From: a bacterium HR12
GTDB taxonomy: Bacteria > Actinomycetota > UBA4738 > HRBIN12
DNA length: 12,844 nucleotides
Direction of reading: 5' to 3'
Assembly: GCA_002898915.1 (NCBI GenBank)
Contig: BEHO01000008.1
Span: forward strand, 1 to 12,844
Each line of letters opens with the position of its first letter. The stretch's first letter is position 1. The notes beneath the pieces are model-generated. The model made no database searches. It saw only the letters and a list, made by a program, of their open reading frames with translations, and was not told the origin of the DNA. Of the stretch, positions 11,943-12,844 are shown one piece after another. A program made the position numbers and the translations under genes.

Positions 11943-12779
11943 TCAGGCGCCGAGGGCCCCCAGGGCCTGCATGAACTCGAGGTTGTCCCAGTACAGGTGG
12001 AGGGAGACGATCTCGCCGTTCCGCACCCGCGACACGTCGCAGACGCGAGACGCGACCCGCTTCCCGGTGGGCGGGATCTCCCCCGTGGGCGTGCGGAACG
12101 GGCCCCCGTGCGTCCCCTCGGGGACGCTCTCGGTGACCACGGTGTCCTCGGCCACCGCCTGCCCCACGATCCTCCATCCGAGGTCCGGGAAGGCGGCCAG
12201 GTACGTCTGGAGGAGCCGGGTCAGGGCATCGCGCCCTCGCTCGAGCAGCCCTCCCGGGGCCTCGATCTCGACGTCCGCGGAGACGACCCTGCCGGCCGCC
12301 TCGGCGTCGTGTTCGTTCAGCGCCGCGTAGAAGCGGTCGATCACGGCCTCGGCTTCGGACCGAGCCATGCTGCATCCCTCCCCTCGTCGATCCGGCACAC
12401 CGGGGCCGCGGCGTCGGACATCCTCCTGCGCCCGCTCGACCACGATGGCGTAGCGCCAGCGGTGGTCCCGTCCCCGCCGCATCACCGAGATGCGATCCCC
12501 GCCGACCGCGAGGGCCAGATCACGAGCCTGCAGCACCCGGCCCTCGCCGGTGAGGTAGGTGTGGCCAGCCTCCCACGTGGAGGGGATGAGACGGATCACC
12601 CCGTCGAGCCCTCGGGCTGAGCTGTCGCCGCGTACGAGCAGGGCACCCTCCACGAACAACCGGCCCAGGGCGTCGGTGTCACGGAGGACCGAGGCGTCCT
12701 CCAGCAGCATCTCGAGCTCTTCCGGCGTGCGGCCTCCCATGACGAGGGCAGGCTGCCCCCCACGGGGCCCCCGGTCCAT
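11943..12779 (-). CDS. Protein with two tandem NTF2-like (SnoaL-type) domains, possibly two gene products
   Basis: One open frame of 278 codons encodes two NTF2-fold units. Residues 14-118 (TPEELEMLLEDASVLRDTDALGRLFVEGALLV, ending HRWRYAIVVERAQ) resemble DUF4440/SnoaL-like domains. Residues 138-278 (MARSEAEAVIDRFYAALNEHDAEAAGRVV ... VSRVRNGEIVSLHLYWDNLEFMQALG) resemble the SnoaL-like ester cyclase/polyketide cyclase group. The Arg- and Gly-rich linker (120-137) has no stop, yet its DNA carries an excellent ribosome site before Met138. So the second domain may also, or only, be made separately as a 141-residue protein (11943-12368). The first start is uncertain: ATG 12779 without a Shine-Dalgarno site, or ATG 12740, which better fits the domain boundary. 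Substrates are unknown. Confidence 0.75.
   Translation of the reverse strand: MDRGPRGGQPALVMGGRTPEELEMLLEDASVLRDTDALGRLFVEGALLVRGDSSARGLDGVIRLIPSTWEAGHTYLTGEGRVLQARDLALAVGGDRISVMRRGRDHRWRYAIVVERAQEDVRRRGPGVPDRRGEGCSMARSEAEAVIDRFYAALNEHDAEAAGRVVSADVEIEAPGGLLERGRDALTRLLQTYLAAFPDLGWRIVGQAVAEDTVVTESVPEGTHGGPFRTPTGEIPPTGKRVASRVCDVSRVRNGEIVSLHLYWDNLEFMQALGALGA
12366..12385 (-). promoter_or_regulatory. Internal ribosome binding site and start codon between the two NTF2-like domains
   Basis: On the minus strand GAGGGGAGGG (12385-12376) is followed after 7 nt by ATG (12368-12366), in the same frame as the flanking domains. It is among the best Shine-Dalgarno sites in the window and falls exactly at the domain boundary. 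Independent translation of the second domain is therefore likely. Confidence 0.6.
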
Positions 12780-12817
12780 CCCAGGAAGGTGGTATTCCCT
12801 CTCGGCGCGCCGGCACG

Positions 12818-12823
12818 TACCCT
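12818..12823 (+). promoter_or_regulatory. -10 element of a leaderless-type promoter at the right edge
   Basis: TACCCT ends exactly 6 nt before the ATG at 12830, the same geometry as at 1668-1680 and at the vapB-like gene. TTCCCT lies 17 bp upstream as a weak -35. It supports a rightward gene beginning at the edge of the window. Confidence 0.35.
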
Positions 12824-12829
12824 TCGGCC

Positions 12830-12844
12830 ATGGGAACCTCCAGG
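12830..12844 (+). CDS. First codons of a probable rightward gene (partial)
   Basis: Only ATG and four further codons (MGTSR) are present before the window ends, so the product cannot be known. The case rests on the -10 element 6 nt upstream and on the divergent layout relative to the NTF2-like gene. There is no Shine-Dalgarno site. Confidence 0.3.

Noticed and set aside
11194..12375. Extension of the membrane protein gene upstream to an ATG at 12375
   Set aside because: The added 151 residues are Arg/Gly-rich shadow of the NTF2-like gene, whereas ATG 11922 has a strong AGGAGGG site and starts right before the first helix.

Overview
The window comes from a very GC-rich bacterial chromosome (estimated by eye at about 70% G+C). 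The genes are tightly packed, many start with GTG, and short leaderless-type promoters recur. Several features together suggest an Actinomycetota-like or Chloroflexota-like lineage: a Tad/Flp pilus locus, an ECF sigma factor with a one-piece membrane anti-sigma factor, an archaeal-type fructose-1,6-bisphosphate aldolase/phosphatase, a FitAB/VapBC-type toxin-antitoxin pair and a selenocysteine tRNA. I cannot name the taxon from the sequence. Nothing indicates a phage, plasmid or insertion sequence.

Left part (1-1961): the first two genes of a leftward Tad pilus operon, a CpaE/TadZ-like ATPase and the N-terminus of the CpaF/TadA motor ATPase, overlap at TGATG. A 338-bp divergent intergenic region separates them from a small rightward gene of unknown function. 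It carries a plausible promoter for the pilus operon, a perfect 18-bp palindrome just past the predicted transcription start, and three CGGGGAAG direct repeats in the leader.

Centre-left (1962-5813): a three-gene rightward operon with overlapping stops and starts. It encodes an ECF sigma factor, a 657-residue anti-sigma factor (zinc motif, one membrane helix, large exported sensor region) and a membrane-anchored M15-type D-alanyl-D-alanine carboxypeptidase-like protein. An ECF-type promoter upstream suggests autoregulation of an envelope-stress or cell-wall regulon.

Middle (5814-9884): a convergent gap holds a 116-nt element bounded by perfect 14-bp inverted repeats. Then, all leftward, come a HAD-IB phosphatase with a C-terminal membrane helix, a PadR regulator, a VapB/VapC pair, the bifunctional FBP aldolase/phosphatase (gluconeogenesis) and a small secreted protein. 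Strong GC-rich hairpins follow the last two.

Right part (9885-12844): a rightward radical SAM protein of the PflX type is followed 25 bp later by tRNA-Sec (anticodon TCA). A leftward pair follows: a protein with two NTF2-like domains in one reading frame, with a good internal ribosome binding site and start between them, and then a six-helix membrane protein. The first codons of a divergent, probably leaderless gene lie at the right edge.
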